Below are positions 43,076 to 50,654 of a DNA stretch of 64,000 nucleotides, one piece after another (position 1 is the first letter of the stretch; each line of letters starts with the position of its first letter). A model generated the notes under the pieces. The model saw nothing but the letters and a program-made list of their open reading frames with translations, did not search any database and was not told the origin of the DNA. Source of the DNA: Fodinicurvata sp. EGI_FJ10296 (GTDB lineage Bacteria; Pseudomonadota; Alphaproteobacteria; DSM-16000; Inquilinaceae). The DNA lies in the NCBI RefSeq assembly GCF_040712075.1, contig NZ_JBFCVL010000004.1, forward strand, positions 372,001-436,000, read 5' to 3'. A program made the translations under genes and the position numbers.

Positions 43076-43117
43076 AGCTATCCGGCGGCCGGGCGGACTG
43101 TCAAGAAAACGTTTTCT
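43076..43117 (-). promoter_or_regulatory. promoter and LacI-type operator of the CoA-transferase operon
   Basis: A perfect 14-base palindrome AGAAAACGTTTTCT at 43104-43117, centred on CG as LacI-family sites are, abuts TTGACA (minus strand, 43104-43099). After 17 bases ATAGCT follows (43081-43076), a plausible -10. The operon's last gene encodes a LacI protein, so autoregulated control is likely. Confidence 0.7.
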
Positions 43118-43129
43118 CACTAAGTTTTT

Positions 43130-43534
43130 TCACCCTGCAGCCCGGATGCGAACCCGCGCGGCATCGGAGAGATAAGCTGACCGCGACTGTCCCGCGGTCT
43201 GAGCCGCCCGATCAATGGCATGAAGCAGATTCTCATCCATCGAGATGTTGACACGCACCGCCCTCGACGGAAGTTCATAGCTGATCAGCACCAGAACGCC
43301 GTCTTTGGCATCGTCTTCAAACGCTGGGTCGACCTTCAGTTCCCGCAAAGGCCGCGAGTCCGGGATCGGTTCGCCATCTTCAACCATACCCATGACATGA
43401 AAGGTCAATGCTTCGCTGCCCTTACGAATGGCCTCTTCCTCCGAAGGGCCGGTGGAGATGCAACCCGGAAAATCCGGAAAAGAAATCCCGAAAACCCCGT
43501 TCTCCTCATGAATCAACGCGTATGCCGTCGGCAT
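43130..43534 (-). CDS. hicB: HicB family antitoxin
   Basis: A 134-residue antitoxin. The N-terminal HicB fold 'AYALIHEENGVFGISFPDFPGCISTGPSEEEAIRKGSEALTFHVMGMVEDGEPIPDSRPL' is a degenerate RNase-H-like domain that blocks HicA. The C-terminal 'VRVNISMDENLLHAIDRAAQTAGQSRSAYLSDAARVRI' is a ribbon-helix-helix DNA-binding domain for autoregulation. ATG 43534 has AAGGAG nine bases upstream. It follows hicA by 32 bases. HicA is frameshifted, so HicB may persist without its toxin. Confidence 0.92.
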   Translation of the reverse strand: MPTAYALIHEENGVFGISFPDFPGCISTGPSEEEAIRKGSEALTFHVMGMVEDGEPIPDSRPLRELKVDPAFEDDAKDGVLVLISYELPSRAVRVNISMDENLLHAIDRAAQTAGQSRSAYLSDAARVRIRAAG

Positions 43535-43566
43535 CCAACTCTCCTTGCCTTGCCGTCGGTGTGGCT

Positions 43567-43756
43567 CTACCACCGCCAGCCCGCTTGCCGATAAACTGAT
43601 CTCAGCGTGTTTGTCGGTATTTCTCGCGCGCCCATATCGATTGTCACGTTTCCCGATTTGGTCGGATGGCTAAACTGAACATGATCACCAGGCCCCCCTG
43701 CGCTTGACTATCCAGCCGTCCTGTCGAAGAAGCTTCGCAAGGTCGCGCACCTTCAT
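43567..43756 (-). pseudogene. hicA: hicA toxin gene with a +1 frameshift in a G-run
   Basis: Reading from ATG 43756 gives MKVRDLAKLLRQDGWIVKRR then G-A-W-stop at 43685. In the next frame the protein continues as GPGDHVQFSHPTKSGNV, then TIDMGAREIPTNTLRSVYRQ and AGWRW before a stop at 43567-43569. Joined, this is a complete 62-residue HicA mRNA interferase, with the catalytic His (GDH) present. The break falls in a run of six G (minus strand, near 43693-43698); five would restore the frame. The cause may be a genuine mutation, a sequencing error, or slippage. Confidence 0.85.
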
Positions 43757-43778
43757 CGGACCGCGCTTGTTGCCCATC

Positions 43779-43816
43779 AATATAACCCATACCGATTTAT
43801 ACACAAGAATACACAA
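43779..43816 (-). promoter_or_regulatory. hicAB promoter with two direct repeats
   Basis: On the minus strand TTGTGTAT occurs twice with a 10-base period (43816-43809 and 43806-43799). TTGTGT at 43806-43801 and TATATT at 43784-43779 are 16 bases apart and could be -35 and -10. Repeats over the promoter would suit autoregulation by the HicB ribbon-helix-helix domain. A transcript start near 43772 supports ATG 43756 as the hicA start. Confidence 0.5.
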
Positions 43817-44019
43817 CACGGCGATGCGCCGAAGGAACCGCGCGCAACTTTTTATATGACGAACGTATGGAATTTACCCGCATAAAATGCATATTCCGCC
43901 TGCGGAAGAGCGGACCGTCAGCTTGGTGGCATCACGGAGACGCGACATGGCTCGCCGGCCAAGGTGGCGGCGTAGACAAGTGGTCGATCACAAAAGCCGG
44001 GTACGGATCAAGGCGCCCC

Positions 44020-44325
44020 TCACCCGCCGCTGATTGCCGTCATAACGAGCATTTCCGAACGTGGCGGCAGCGGCGCGTCGAGGGTCGAACGCTGGCCGTT
44101 GACGAAAACATTGATGTGGCGGCGGATGGCGGGGCGGCTGTCGCAGATGCGATCGCGCATGCCCGGCCAGCGCGCGTCCAGCGCGTCGATCGCCTCCGCG
44201 ACCGTCGCCGCGTCGATCTTCATCCGCGTGACACAGTCCGGAAACAGGCGCGCCAAAGCCGTGGGAATGGTCACGGTCACAGGCGCGACCATTACCGCCG
44301 GTGCTGAAACGGTTGCCTGACGCAT
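44020..44325 (-). CDS. MoaD/ThiS family ubiquitin-fold protein
   Basis: A 101-residue small protein ending in TAISGG, the diglycine tail that MoaD/ThiS-type carriers need for adenylation and thiocarboxylation. 'VTVTIPTALARLFPDCVTRMKIDAATVAEAIDALDARWPGMRDRICD' and 'RRHINVFVNGQR' fit the beta-grasp fold. ATG 44325 has GAGAGGAGC nine bases upstream. It lies 29 bases after, and on the same strand as, a BNR beta-propeller protein, a pairing I recall from other proteobacteria without a known function. No E1-like (ThiF/MoeB) gene is in the window. Confidence 0.85.
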   Translation of the reverse strand: MRQATVSAPAVMVAPVTVTIPTALARLFPDCVTRMKIDAATVAEAIDALDARWPGMRDRICDSRPAIRRHINVFVNGQRSTLDAPLPPRSEMLVMTAISGG

Positions 44326-44354
44326 AGTGCGGCGCTCCTCTCCCGCTTCGGATA

Positions 44355-45437
44355 TCAGCCCGCGACCACCATCGTTTCCACCGAACTGATCTTGGGCAGA
44401 TGTTGCGTCACCCGCACCCAATTGTCACCTTCGTCGGCGCTGGCGTAAAGGCTGCCGGAATTGCTGCCGAAATAGACACCGGCCGGGTCCGCCGTATCGG
44501 TCGCCATGGCCTGGCGCAGCACGTTGAAATAGGCGTTCTCCTGCGGCAAACCTTCACGCAACGCCTGCCATGTTTCGCCGCGATCGCGGCTGCGCCAGAC
44601 GGCCGCCTTCGCATCGGGCACATAGCGGCCGGCGATATCGCCGTTCAGCGGCAGCAGGAACAGCGTCGACGGATCGCGCGGGTGGCTTGCGACCGGAAAG
44701 CCGAAACTGGACGGCAATCCGTTCTCGATCGAAACCCACTGCCGGCCGCCATCGTCGCTGCGATACATGCCGCAATGGTTCTGCTGATACAGAACATCCC
44801 GGCCACCCGGCGCCATGACGATATTGTGAACGCATTGGCCGAATTCCGGCTCGCGCATGTCCTCCGGCATGAAATCCGCGCGCGTCCCGCGATTGCGCGG
44901 CTCCCAGGTTTCGCCGCCATCGGACGTGTAGAAGACGCCGGCCGCCGAAATGCCGACCCAGATCCGTTTCGGATCCGCCGGATCGGTGACGATGGAATGG
45001 AGTATCAGCCCCCCGCCGCCGGGATGCCATTCCGGGCGTGACGGGTGACGCTGCAGACCGTCGATGTGAGTCCAGGTCGCTCCGTCGTCGTCGCTTCGGA
45101 ACAGGCCCGCCGGCTCCACCCCGGCATAGAGGCTGTTGCCCTTGCGCGCGAGGCTCCAGACCGTTTTGATCGGCTCCTCGCCCTCGGCATAGGCCAGTCC
45201 TTCGCTGGAATGGCTCCAGGTCCGGCCGAGATCGTCGGAGCGCCACACCGCCGGGCCGAACCAAGCATCGCCGCCCCCGGCAAAGATCGTCTCTGTCGCG
45301 GGATCGCCGATCGCATGGTTCAGGGGCCAGGTTTCGCAGAACGGGCCCCGCTGGCTCCAGCTTTTCCGCCCATCCTCACTTTCGAAGACGAACAGGCCCT
45401 TGGCCGTGGCCACCAACTGGACGACTTTTTCCGGCAT
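44355..45437 (-). CDS. BNR/Asp-box beta-propeller protein (sialidase-like, non-catalytic?)
   Basis: A 360-residue protein with at least six Asp-box motifs: SDDLGRTW, SDDDGATW, SDGGETW, SDDGGRQW, SRDRGETW and SADEGDNW. These lie on turns of beta-propeller blades. No signal peptide is evident, so it is probably cytoplasmic. The sialidase arginine triad is not obvious, so a hydrolase role is doubtful and a binding or scaffold role is possible. ATG 45437 has GGGGAAG upstream. It probably forms an operon with the downstream MoaD/ThiS-like gene. Confidence 0.82.
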   Translation of the reverse strand: MPEKVVQLVATAKGLFVFESEDGRKSWSQRGPFCETWPLNHAIGDPATETIFAGGGDAWFGPAVWRSDDLGRTWSHSSEGLAYAEGEEPIKTVWSLARKGNSLYAGVEPAGLFRSDDDGATWTHIDGLQRHPSRPEWHPGGGGLILHSIVTDPADPKRIWVGISAAGVFYTSDGGETWEPRNRGTRADFMPEDMREPEFGQCVHNIVMAPGGRDVLYQQNHCGMYRSDDGGRQWVSIENGLPSSFGFPVASHPRDPSTLFLLPLNGDIAGRYVPDAKAAVWRSRDRGETWQALREGLPQENAYFNVLRQAMATDTADPAGVYFGSNSGSLYASADEGDNWVRVTQHLPKISSVETMVVAG

Positions 45438-45504
45438 AGGACTTCCCCCGCATATGATTTTTCGCGCCACGACCAACGCACAGTGCCTGCGGCATCGACG
45501 GGCT

Positions 45505-45537
45505 ATGTTGATATCAACATTAATGCGCGTCTGTCAA
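45505..45537 (-). promoter_or_regulatory. promoter with 16-base perfect palindrome upstream of the BNR gene
   Basis: ATGTTGAT/ATCAACAT (45505-45520) is a perfect palindrome of the TNG...CNA type bound by GntR-family regulators. On the minus strand TTGACA (45537-45532) stands 18 bases from TATCAA (45513-45508), which lies within the palindrome. A regulator bound there would block the BNR-MoaD operon; the AMP-ligase gene on the other strand starts 150 bases away and might share it. Confidence 0.6.
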
Positions 45538-45672
45538 GATGCACCGTCGGCGAACACCCGCCACCGTTGCGCATGCACATTGTTGTCGAACCGGGGTCGG
45601 CCGATCTGCTAAGCAGGTGACCATTATGGAATGCGGATCTGGACCAATCGGGACGACAAGGGAGCGCTGAGC

Positions 45673-47283
45673 ATGGTCTCGCGTATTAATTGGAAGAGCG
45701 AGTTTCTTGCGCTCAGCCACCGTTATGCCGACAGGGTGGCGGTCGAGGACGCCGAAGGGCCGACGACTTATGCCGCCCTTTTCGGAAAGGCCGCCGGTGT
45801 TGCAGCGGCGATCGCCGAGCATGCGGCAGCCGCCGGTGGCCTGTCGGGCGGCGCCGTCGCGTCATATCTGCCCAACAGCCGCGATGCGGTGGCCGCCAGT
45901 TATGGGACCGTCCTGTCGGGCGAGCCGGAAGCGGCGCTGAACCCGAATCTGGCGCCCGACGACATGCGCCATTGCCTGGAAACGGCCAATGCCCGCCTTC
46001 TGATAACCCGTTCGCCGCAGGCGGCGGAGGTTGCGGCATCCATTCCGGGCCTCAAGGTTCTGGACATCGACGCCATCGGGTCCGCCAGCCTGTCGGACCT
46101 GCCCGAACGCTCCCCGCCGGCCGATGGCTTCGGCAAGATCCTGTTCACCTCGGGCACGACCGGCAAGCCCAAAGGCATTGTTCACACCCAGGGCGGTCGG
46201 TGGCTGGCCAATCTGGCGCTGCGGTCCAGCCTGCCCTTTGCCCCCGGAGCCGATCTCAACCTGTTGCTGCTGACGCCGTTTTCCCACGGATCGTCGCTGC
46301 TGACCTATGCCTATCTCGATGGCGGGGCCACGATCACGCTGCTGGACCGCGTCGATGTGCCGGACATCGCGCGGCGGATCGAAAGTCAGGGCGTGAACCA
46401 GATTTTCGCCCCGCCGACGGTTCTGCGCAAACTGGTCGACGGCCTGGATGGCCAGCGCATCGAGACAGTCAAGACCATCTTCTCCGGCACGGCGCCGCTG
46501 TCGCGCGACGTCTACGAGCGGGCGCGCGCCATCTTCGGGCCGGTCGTACGGATCACCTATGGCAAGACCGAGATCTTCAATCCGATCACGATCCTGGCGC
46601 CGGACGAAACCGACCAATGGTTCCAGAACGAGGATACGGCGGCCGGAACCTGCGTCGGCTGGCCGGGTCCGGGGGTCGAAGTCAGGATCGGCACCGACAC
46701 CGCCGATGATGCTTCTGATATCAGGGACAGTTCCGGGAGCGCCTCAGTGGCCGAAAGCGCCGATGAAGCGCGCCGCGGCCCGGTCCTGATCCGTGCCCGG
46801 CACGGCTATGGCGGCATGCTGCGCGAGGGTGTCTTCCACCCGAATGACGAGGATGCCTTTCACCGATCCGAAGACATCGGGTTCGTCGACGCCATCGGCC
46901 GTCTCCATCTGACGGGGCGCGAGGCCAGCGTCATCAAGAGCGGCGGCTATCGGATCAGTCCGGAAGAGATCGAAGCCTATCTGCAGCCGGCGGCGCCGGA
47001 GCTCGATCTTGCCATCGTAGGCCTGCCGTCGGAGTATTGGGGCGAGGTGATCACCTGCGTTGCTGCCGGCGTTGAATCCGGTTGGGAGCACCGTATCGAG
47101 GACGCCATGGCCCGCCTGACGAAGTACAAGCGCCCGCGTCTGTTCGTCGGGCTGCCTTCCCTGCCCCGCAACGCCATCGGCAAGATCATGCGCAACGACA
47201 TCATCGCGCAAATCCTGGCCGGTCATACGCTGATCGACGGTCCCTATCCAGCCCTGGAACCGCGCAGTGACGCCAAAGAATGA
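45673..47283 (+). CDS. AMP-forming acyl-CoA synthetase
   Basis: A 536-residue adenylate-forming ligase. 'KILFTSGTTGKPKGIVHTQGGRW' is the phosphate-binding loop, 'VRITYGKTEIFNPIT' the A5 motif, 'FHRSEDIGFVDAIGRLHLTGREASVIKSGGYRISPEEIEAYL' the hinge region, and 'LPRNAIGKIMRND' the catalytic Lys. The A5 segment reads YGKTE rather than YGxTE with small residues, but the Glu is kept. The acid substrate is unknown. ATG 45673 has AAGGGAGC upstream. The aldo/keto reductase gene follows by 30 bases, so they probably work together. Confidence 0.88.
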   Translation: MVSRINWKSEFLALSHRYADRVAVEDAEGPTTYAALFGKAAGVAAAIAEHAAAAGGLSGGAVASYLPNSRDAVAASYGTVLSGEPEAALNPNLAPDDMRHCLETANARLLITRSPQAAEVAASIPGLKVLDIDAIGSASLSDLPERSPPADGFGKILFTSGTTGKPKGIVHTQGGRWLANLALRSSLPFAPGADLNLLLLTPFSHGSSLLTYAYLDGGATITLLDRVDVPDIARRIESQGVNQIFAPPTVLRKLVDGLDGQRIETVKTIFSGTAPLSRDVYERARAIFGPVVRITYGKTEIFNPITILAPDETDQWFQNEDTAAGTCVGWPGPGVEVRIGTDTADDASDIRDSSGSASVAESADEARRGPVLIRARHGYGGMLREGVFHPNDEDAFHRSEDIGFVDAIGRLHLTGREASVIKSGGYRISPEEIEAYLQPAAPELDLAIVGLPSEYWGEVITCVAAGVESGWEHRIEDAMARLTKYKRPRLFVGLPSLPRNAIGKIMRNDIIAQILAGHTLIDGPYPALEPRSDAKE

Positions 47284-47313
47284 CCGACACGAACGATAAA
47301 GGATGCTGACCCG

Positions 47314-48387
47314 ATGACTGCTTCCGGTACCAGCCAATCCGGCACACCCGCCATCGAACGGACAGATCTGGCCCCGGGCTACACGATCAGCCGCGTCATC
47401 AAGGGCTCGTGGCAATTGTCCGCGGGCCATAGCACGGTCGATCGCAACCAGGCGGTCGACGACATGGCGGCCTTCGTCGAAGCCGGCGTGACCGCATTCG
47501 ACTGCGCGGACATCTATACCGGGGTCGAGGACCTGATCGGCGCGTTCCGCCGCCGCTATCCCGATCTGGCGGCGAAGACACGCGTCCATACCAAATTTGT
47601 CCCCGACGACGATGTCCTGGAAACGCTGGACCGGTCGTATGTCACCGGCATCGTTGACCGGTCGCTCAAACGCTTGGGCCAGGAACGCCTCGACCTGGTG
47701 CAGTTCTCGTGGTGGCGGTATGACGCCGACCGGTATGTCGAGGTCATGGGCTGGCTGGACGACGAGCGCCGCAAGGGCAAGATCGAGCTTCTCGGCGTGA
47801 CGAACTTCAACACGCCAGCCCTTGCCCGGATCCTCGACGCCGGAATCCCCGTGGCATCGAACCAGTTGCAGTATTCCCTGCTTGACGATCGGCCGGACCG
47901 GGCAATGGCCGCCCTTTGCCACAGCCGGGGTGTCGGGCTGCTGACCTATGGCACGCTGGCCGGCGGCTTCCTGTCGGAACGGTGGCTGGGCGTACCGGAA
48001 CCCACTGACGGTTTCGATAACCGTTCACTGATCAAATACAAGCTGATCATCGACGATTTCGGCGGCTGGGAGATGTTTCAGAACCTGCTTCAGGCGCTGG
48101 ATATCGTGGCCCGGCGGCACGCGTCGACGATTTCCGCCGTCGCCACGCGGTTCATGCTCGACCGTCCCGCCGTCGCCGCCTGCATCCTGGGCGCCCGCAA
48201 TACCAGCCACCTGCCCGACACGTTGCGTGTCTTCGACCTGAACCTGACACCGCAGGACACGGCTGAACTGGAAGCCGTCACAGCGGCCCGCCACGGCCCG
48301 GACGGCGACGTTTTCGATCTGGAACGCGACCGCACCGGCAAGCACGGCCGGATCATGAAATACAATCTGAACCGGGACACCGGATAG
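47314..48387 (+). CDS. aldo/keto reductase
   Basis: A 357-residue NADPH-dependent oxidoreductase with a TIM barrel. 'GVTAFDCADIYTGVEDLIGAF' carries the catalytic Asp and Tyr, 'RVHTKFV' the Lys, and 'DLVQFSWW' lies where the catalytic His usually is, so that position is changed. 'GVTNFNTPALARIL' and 'ILGARNTSHLPD' bind cofactor. It would reduce a carbonyl or oxidise an alcohol related to the acid activated by the upstream ligase. AAAGGATG lies nine bases before the ATG. Confidence 0.88.
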   Translation: MTASGTSQSGTPAIERTDLAPGYTISRVIKGSWQLSAGHSTVDRNQAVDDMAAFVEAGVTAFDCADIYTGVEDLIGAFRRRYPDLAAKTRVHTKFVPDDDVLETLDRSYVTGIVDRSLKRLGQERLDLVQFSWWRYDADRYVEVMGWLDDERRKGKIELLGVTNFNTPALARILDAGIPVASNQLQYSLLDDRPDRAMAALCHSRGVGLLTYGTLAGGFLSERWLGVPEPTDGFDNRSLIKYKLIIDDFGGWEMFQNLLQALDIVARRHASTISAVATRFMLDRPAVAACILGARNTSHLPDTLRVFDLNLTPQDTAELEAVTAARHGPDGDVFDLERDRTGKHGRIMKYNLNRDTG

Positions 48388-48404
48388 CCAGACGTCGCGA
48401 CGCG

Positions 48405-49172
48405 TTACTGGTCGGCACCTGAAGAGTCGGCAACCGACAAGATTGTGTGCAACTCATCACGCGCTCGCCGCACGATGGCGCGCATGGCGGCCTCGGCGCC
48501 GTCGGGATCGCGGCGATCGATGGCATCGAATACGGCCTTGTGCAGAGCAAAGCCGTCGGACGGGTGGATGACCGACTTTTGCTGAACCCGGAAACTCGCC
48601 GCCAGCAGCGCCCGCACGACCGGGCCCAGGCATTCGAAGAACGGATTGCCGCAGGCGGCGAATATCGCCTCATGAAATGACAGATCGGCCCGGTAATACG
48701 CGTCCTTGTCATCGAGATTAGCTTCCATCGCCGCCACGGCGACGGCGATTTGCTGCCGCTTTACTGCCGTCGCGGATTCGGCCGCCATCCGCGCGGTCGC
48801 TGGCTCGATCGTATCGCGCAGTGCCGTCAGATCGGTAATCATACGCTCGTCGATATTATTTGCGGCGTGCCAGGCAAGCACATCCGGGTCGAGCAGATTC
48901 CATTCGTCGCGTGGGCGCACCCGCGTCCCGACCTTCTGCCTGGAAACGACCAGGCCTTTCGCAGCCAGAACCTTGATGGCTTCACGAATGGCCGTGCGGC
49001 TAACCGCGAATTCTTCCGCCAGCTCGGACTCTCGCGGGAAACTTCCGGCCGGATCGATCCGCCCGGCGACGATCCGCTCGCCGATCGCCCGTACGACCCG
49101 TCCATGAAGACCCCGATCGGGATAGCCTCGCGCATCGTCGTCCATAGCCGCACTCACTTCGCTGCGTCCCAT
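48405..49172 (-). CDS. GntR family regulator with FCD domain (FadR subfamily)
   Basis: A 255-residue regulator. 'DRGLHGRVVRAIGERIVAGRIDPAGSFPRESELAEEFAVSRTAIREAIKVLAAKGLVVSRQKVGTRVRPRDEWNLLDPDVLAWH' is the winged helix, and the helical FCD domain follows with 'LRDTIEPATARMAAESAT', 'ADLSFHEAIFAACGNPFFECL' and 'DGFALHKAVFDAIDRRDPDGAEAAMRAIVRRARDEL', keeping the metal-binding His/Asp set. Sugar acids or other small acids are usual ligands. It is convergent with the aldo/keto reductase gene and has its own palindrome 11 bases upstream. Confidence 0.9.
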   Translation of the reverse strand: MGRSEVSAAMDDDARGYPDRGLHGRVVRAIGERIVAGRIDPAGSFPRESELAEEFAVSRTAIREAIKVLAAKGLVVSRQKVGTRVRPRDEWNLLDPDVLAWHAANNIDERMITDLTALRDTIEPATARMAAESATAVKRQQIAVAVAAMEANLDDKDAYYRADLSFHEAIFAACGNPFFECLGPVVRALLAASFRVQQKSVIHPSDGFALHKAVFDAIDRRDPDGAEAAMRAIVRRARDELHTILSVADSSGADQ

Positions 49173-49182
49173 CAGCGCCGGT

Positions 49183-49203
49183 TTTATCGTATAATACGAT
49201 AAA
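49183..49203. promoter_or_regulatory. 21-base perfect palindrome upstream of the FadR-type gntR
   Basis: Arms TTTATCGTAT and ATACGATAAA flank a single central A. The GTAT..ATAC core is typical of GntR/FadR-subfamily sites. It lies 11 bases before the gntR start, and TATTAT on the minus strand (49196-49191) could be the -10 box, so autoregulation is likely. Confidence 0.75.
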
Positions 49204-49265
49204 TAATATCGACAGTCATTTTAATTGGGATCGCAATCGAAGGACGGGGCGCGGCCTTGCGCCGG

Positions 49266-50594
49266 TCAGCGGCGGCCATCCGACAGCGCGTCCCGGAATC
49301 GGTGCCATGATGCCTTGGGCGTCCGCTTCAGCGTGCCGAAATCGACATGAATCAGGCCGAACCGTTTCTCATAGCCGAAGGACCATTCATAGTTGTCGAG
49401 CAACGACCAATAGAAATATCCCTTGATGTTGGTGCCGTGGGAAAGCGATCGTCGAACCGCTTCCAGATGGGCGGCCACATAGTCTATCCGCGCGGTATCC
49501 TCGATCTTTCCGTCACATGGTTCGTCGGCCCAGGCCATGCCGTTCTCTGTCACATAGATCGGCAGGGAACCGACATAGTCATCGGCCATTCGATTGAGGA
49601 GGGACGACAGACCGCGCGGATAGACTTCCCATCCCATCTGGGTCTTCGGCAACGGACCGGTGATCGCCCCCGTCGACGGCCAGGGTTTCTCCGGTGCTTC
49701 GGTCACCAGAGCACGGGAATAATAGTTGACGCCAAGCCAGTCGATGGGCGCTGCAATGCGCGCCATATCGCCGGTCCAGCCTTTGGGCAAATGCCGTTCC
49801 AGGCCTTCGAGAGCTTCGGCCGGGTATTCCCCGCGGGCGACGGATTCGATGAACCACCGGTTCATGATGGCGTCGGTTCGTGCCGCGGCCTCGGACCATC
49901 CACCCTCGCTGTCGCCGCACTGGACATCAGTGAAATTGAGCACGATCCCCGCGCCTTTGTGACCGGCCGCGCGTAGCGCTTCCACCCCTTCGGCATGAGC
50001 CAGCATGATGTGATGCATCGAGCGTGCCGCAGCACGAATGTCGCGCAGGCCAGGCGCGTGATGCCCCTCGAAATGCGAAAGCCAACTGACGCACCAGGGC
50101 TCGTTGATCGTTGCGATCCGTGCGACGCGATCACCCAGTTTTTCAGCGATCAGGCGGGTGAAATCCCCGAAACGCGATGTCGTGTCGCGGTTCGTCCAAC
50201 CGCCGTTGTCGGCAAGAACCGACGGCAGTTCCCAATGATAAAGAGTAAGAAACGGAGCGAGACCGCGCTCTAGAATGCCATCGACAAGCCGGTCGTAGAA
50301 ATCCAGACCTTCAGGATTCACGCTTTTGCCATCGGGCATGACCCTGGCCCAACTGGTCGAGAAGCGATAGGCGTCGAAACCGCCGTCGCGCAGAAGGTCC
50401 AGATCCTCGGGCCATCGATGATAATGATCGCACGCAGACGCGCCATCCTCGGCTCCCGCCACGTTTCCGGGCGTTGCCGCGAAGCTGTCCCAATGCGTCG
50501 GGCCGGCCCCGCCGACGCGGTGACCTTCGATCTGATAGGCGGCAGTGGCGGCCCCGAAGACGAAATCTTGCGGAAAGTCGCGACGGTCGAACAT
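49266..50594 (-). CDS. GH1 beta-glucosidase
   Basis: A 442-residue family 1 glycoside hydrolase. The N-terminal signature 'FVFGAATAAYQIEG' is intact; the acid/base is E165 in ATINEPW and the nucleophile E350 in YVTENG. 'DWLGVNYYSRA' and 'NYEWSFGYEKRFGLIHVDFGTLKR' (aglycone/glucose pocket) are present. It has no signal peptide, so it hydrolyses imported beta-glucosides in the cytoplasm. It ends the ABC-importer operon (61 bases after the ATPase gene). AGGAG lies seven bases before the ATG. Confidence 0.95.
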   Translation of the reverse strand: MFDRRDFPQDFVFGAATAAYQIEGHRVGGAGPTHWDSFAATPGNVAGAEDGASACDHYHRWPEDLDLLRDGGFDAYRFSTSWARVMPDGKSVNPEGLDFYDRLVDGILERGLAPFLTLYHWELPSVLADNGGWTNRDTTSRFGDFTRLIAEKLGDRVARIATINEPWCVSWLSHFEGHHAPGLRDIRAAARSMHHIMLAHAEGVEALRAAGHKGAGIVLNFTDVQCGDSEGGWSEAAARTDAIMNRWFIESVARGEYPAEALEGLERHLPKGWTGDMARIAAPIDWLGVNYYSRALVTEAPEKPWPSTGAITGPLPKTQMGWEVYPRGLSSLLNRMADDYVGSLPIYVTENGMAWADEPCDGKIEDTARIDYVAAHLEAVRRSLSHGTNIKGYFYWSLLDNYEWSFGYEKRFGLIHVDFGTLKRTPKASWHRFRDALSDGRR

Positions 50595-50654
50595 GATTTC
50601 TCCTGATCTTGGAAAACGAAGGCAAGGCCGTCGCCCGTGGCGTCAAGAGGGCGT

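Noticed and set aside
43867-44307. 146-codon plus-strand open frame opposite the MoaD/ThiS-like gene
   Set aside because: No homology, no ribosome binding site and antisense to a well-supported gene; the 43820-44019 gap shows nothing else I can name.
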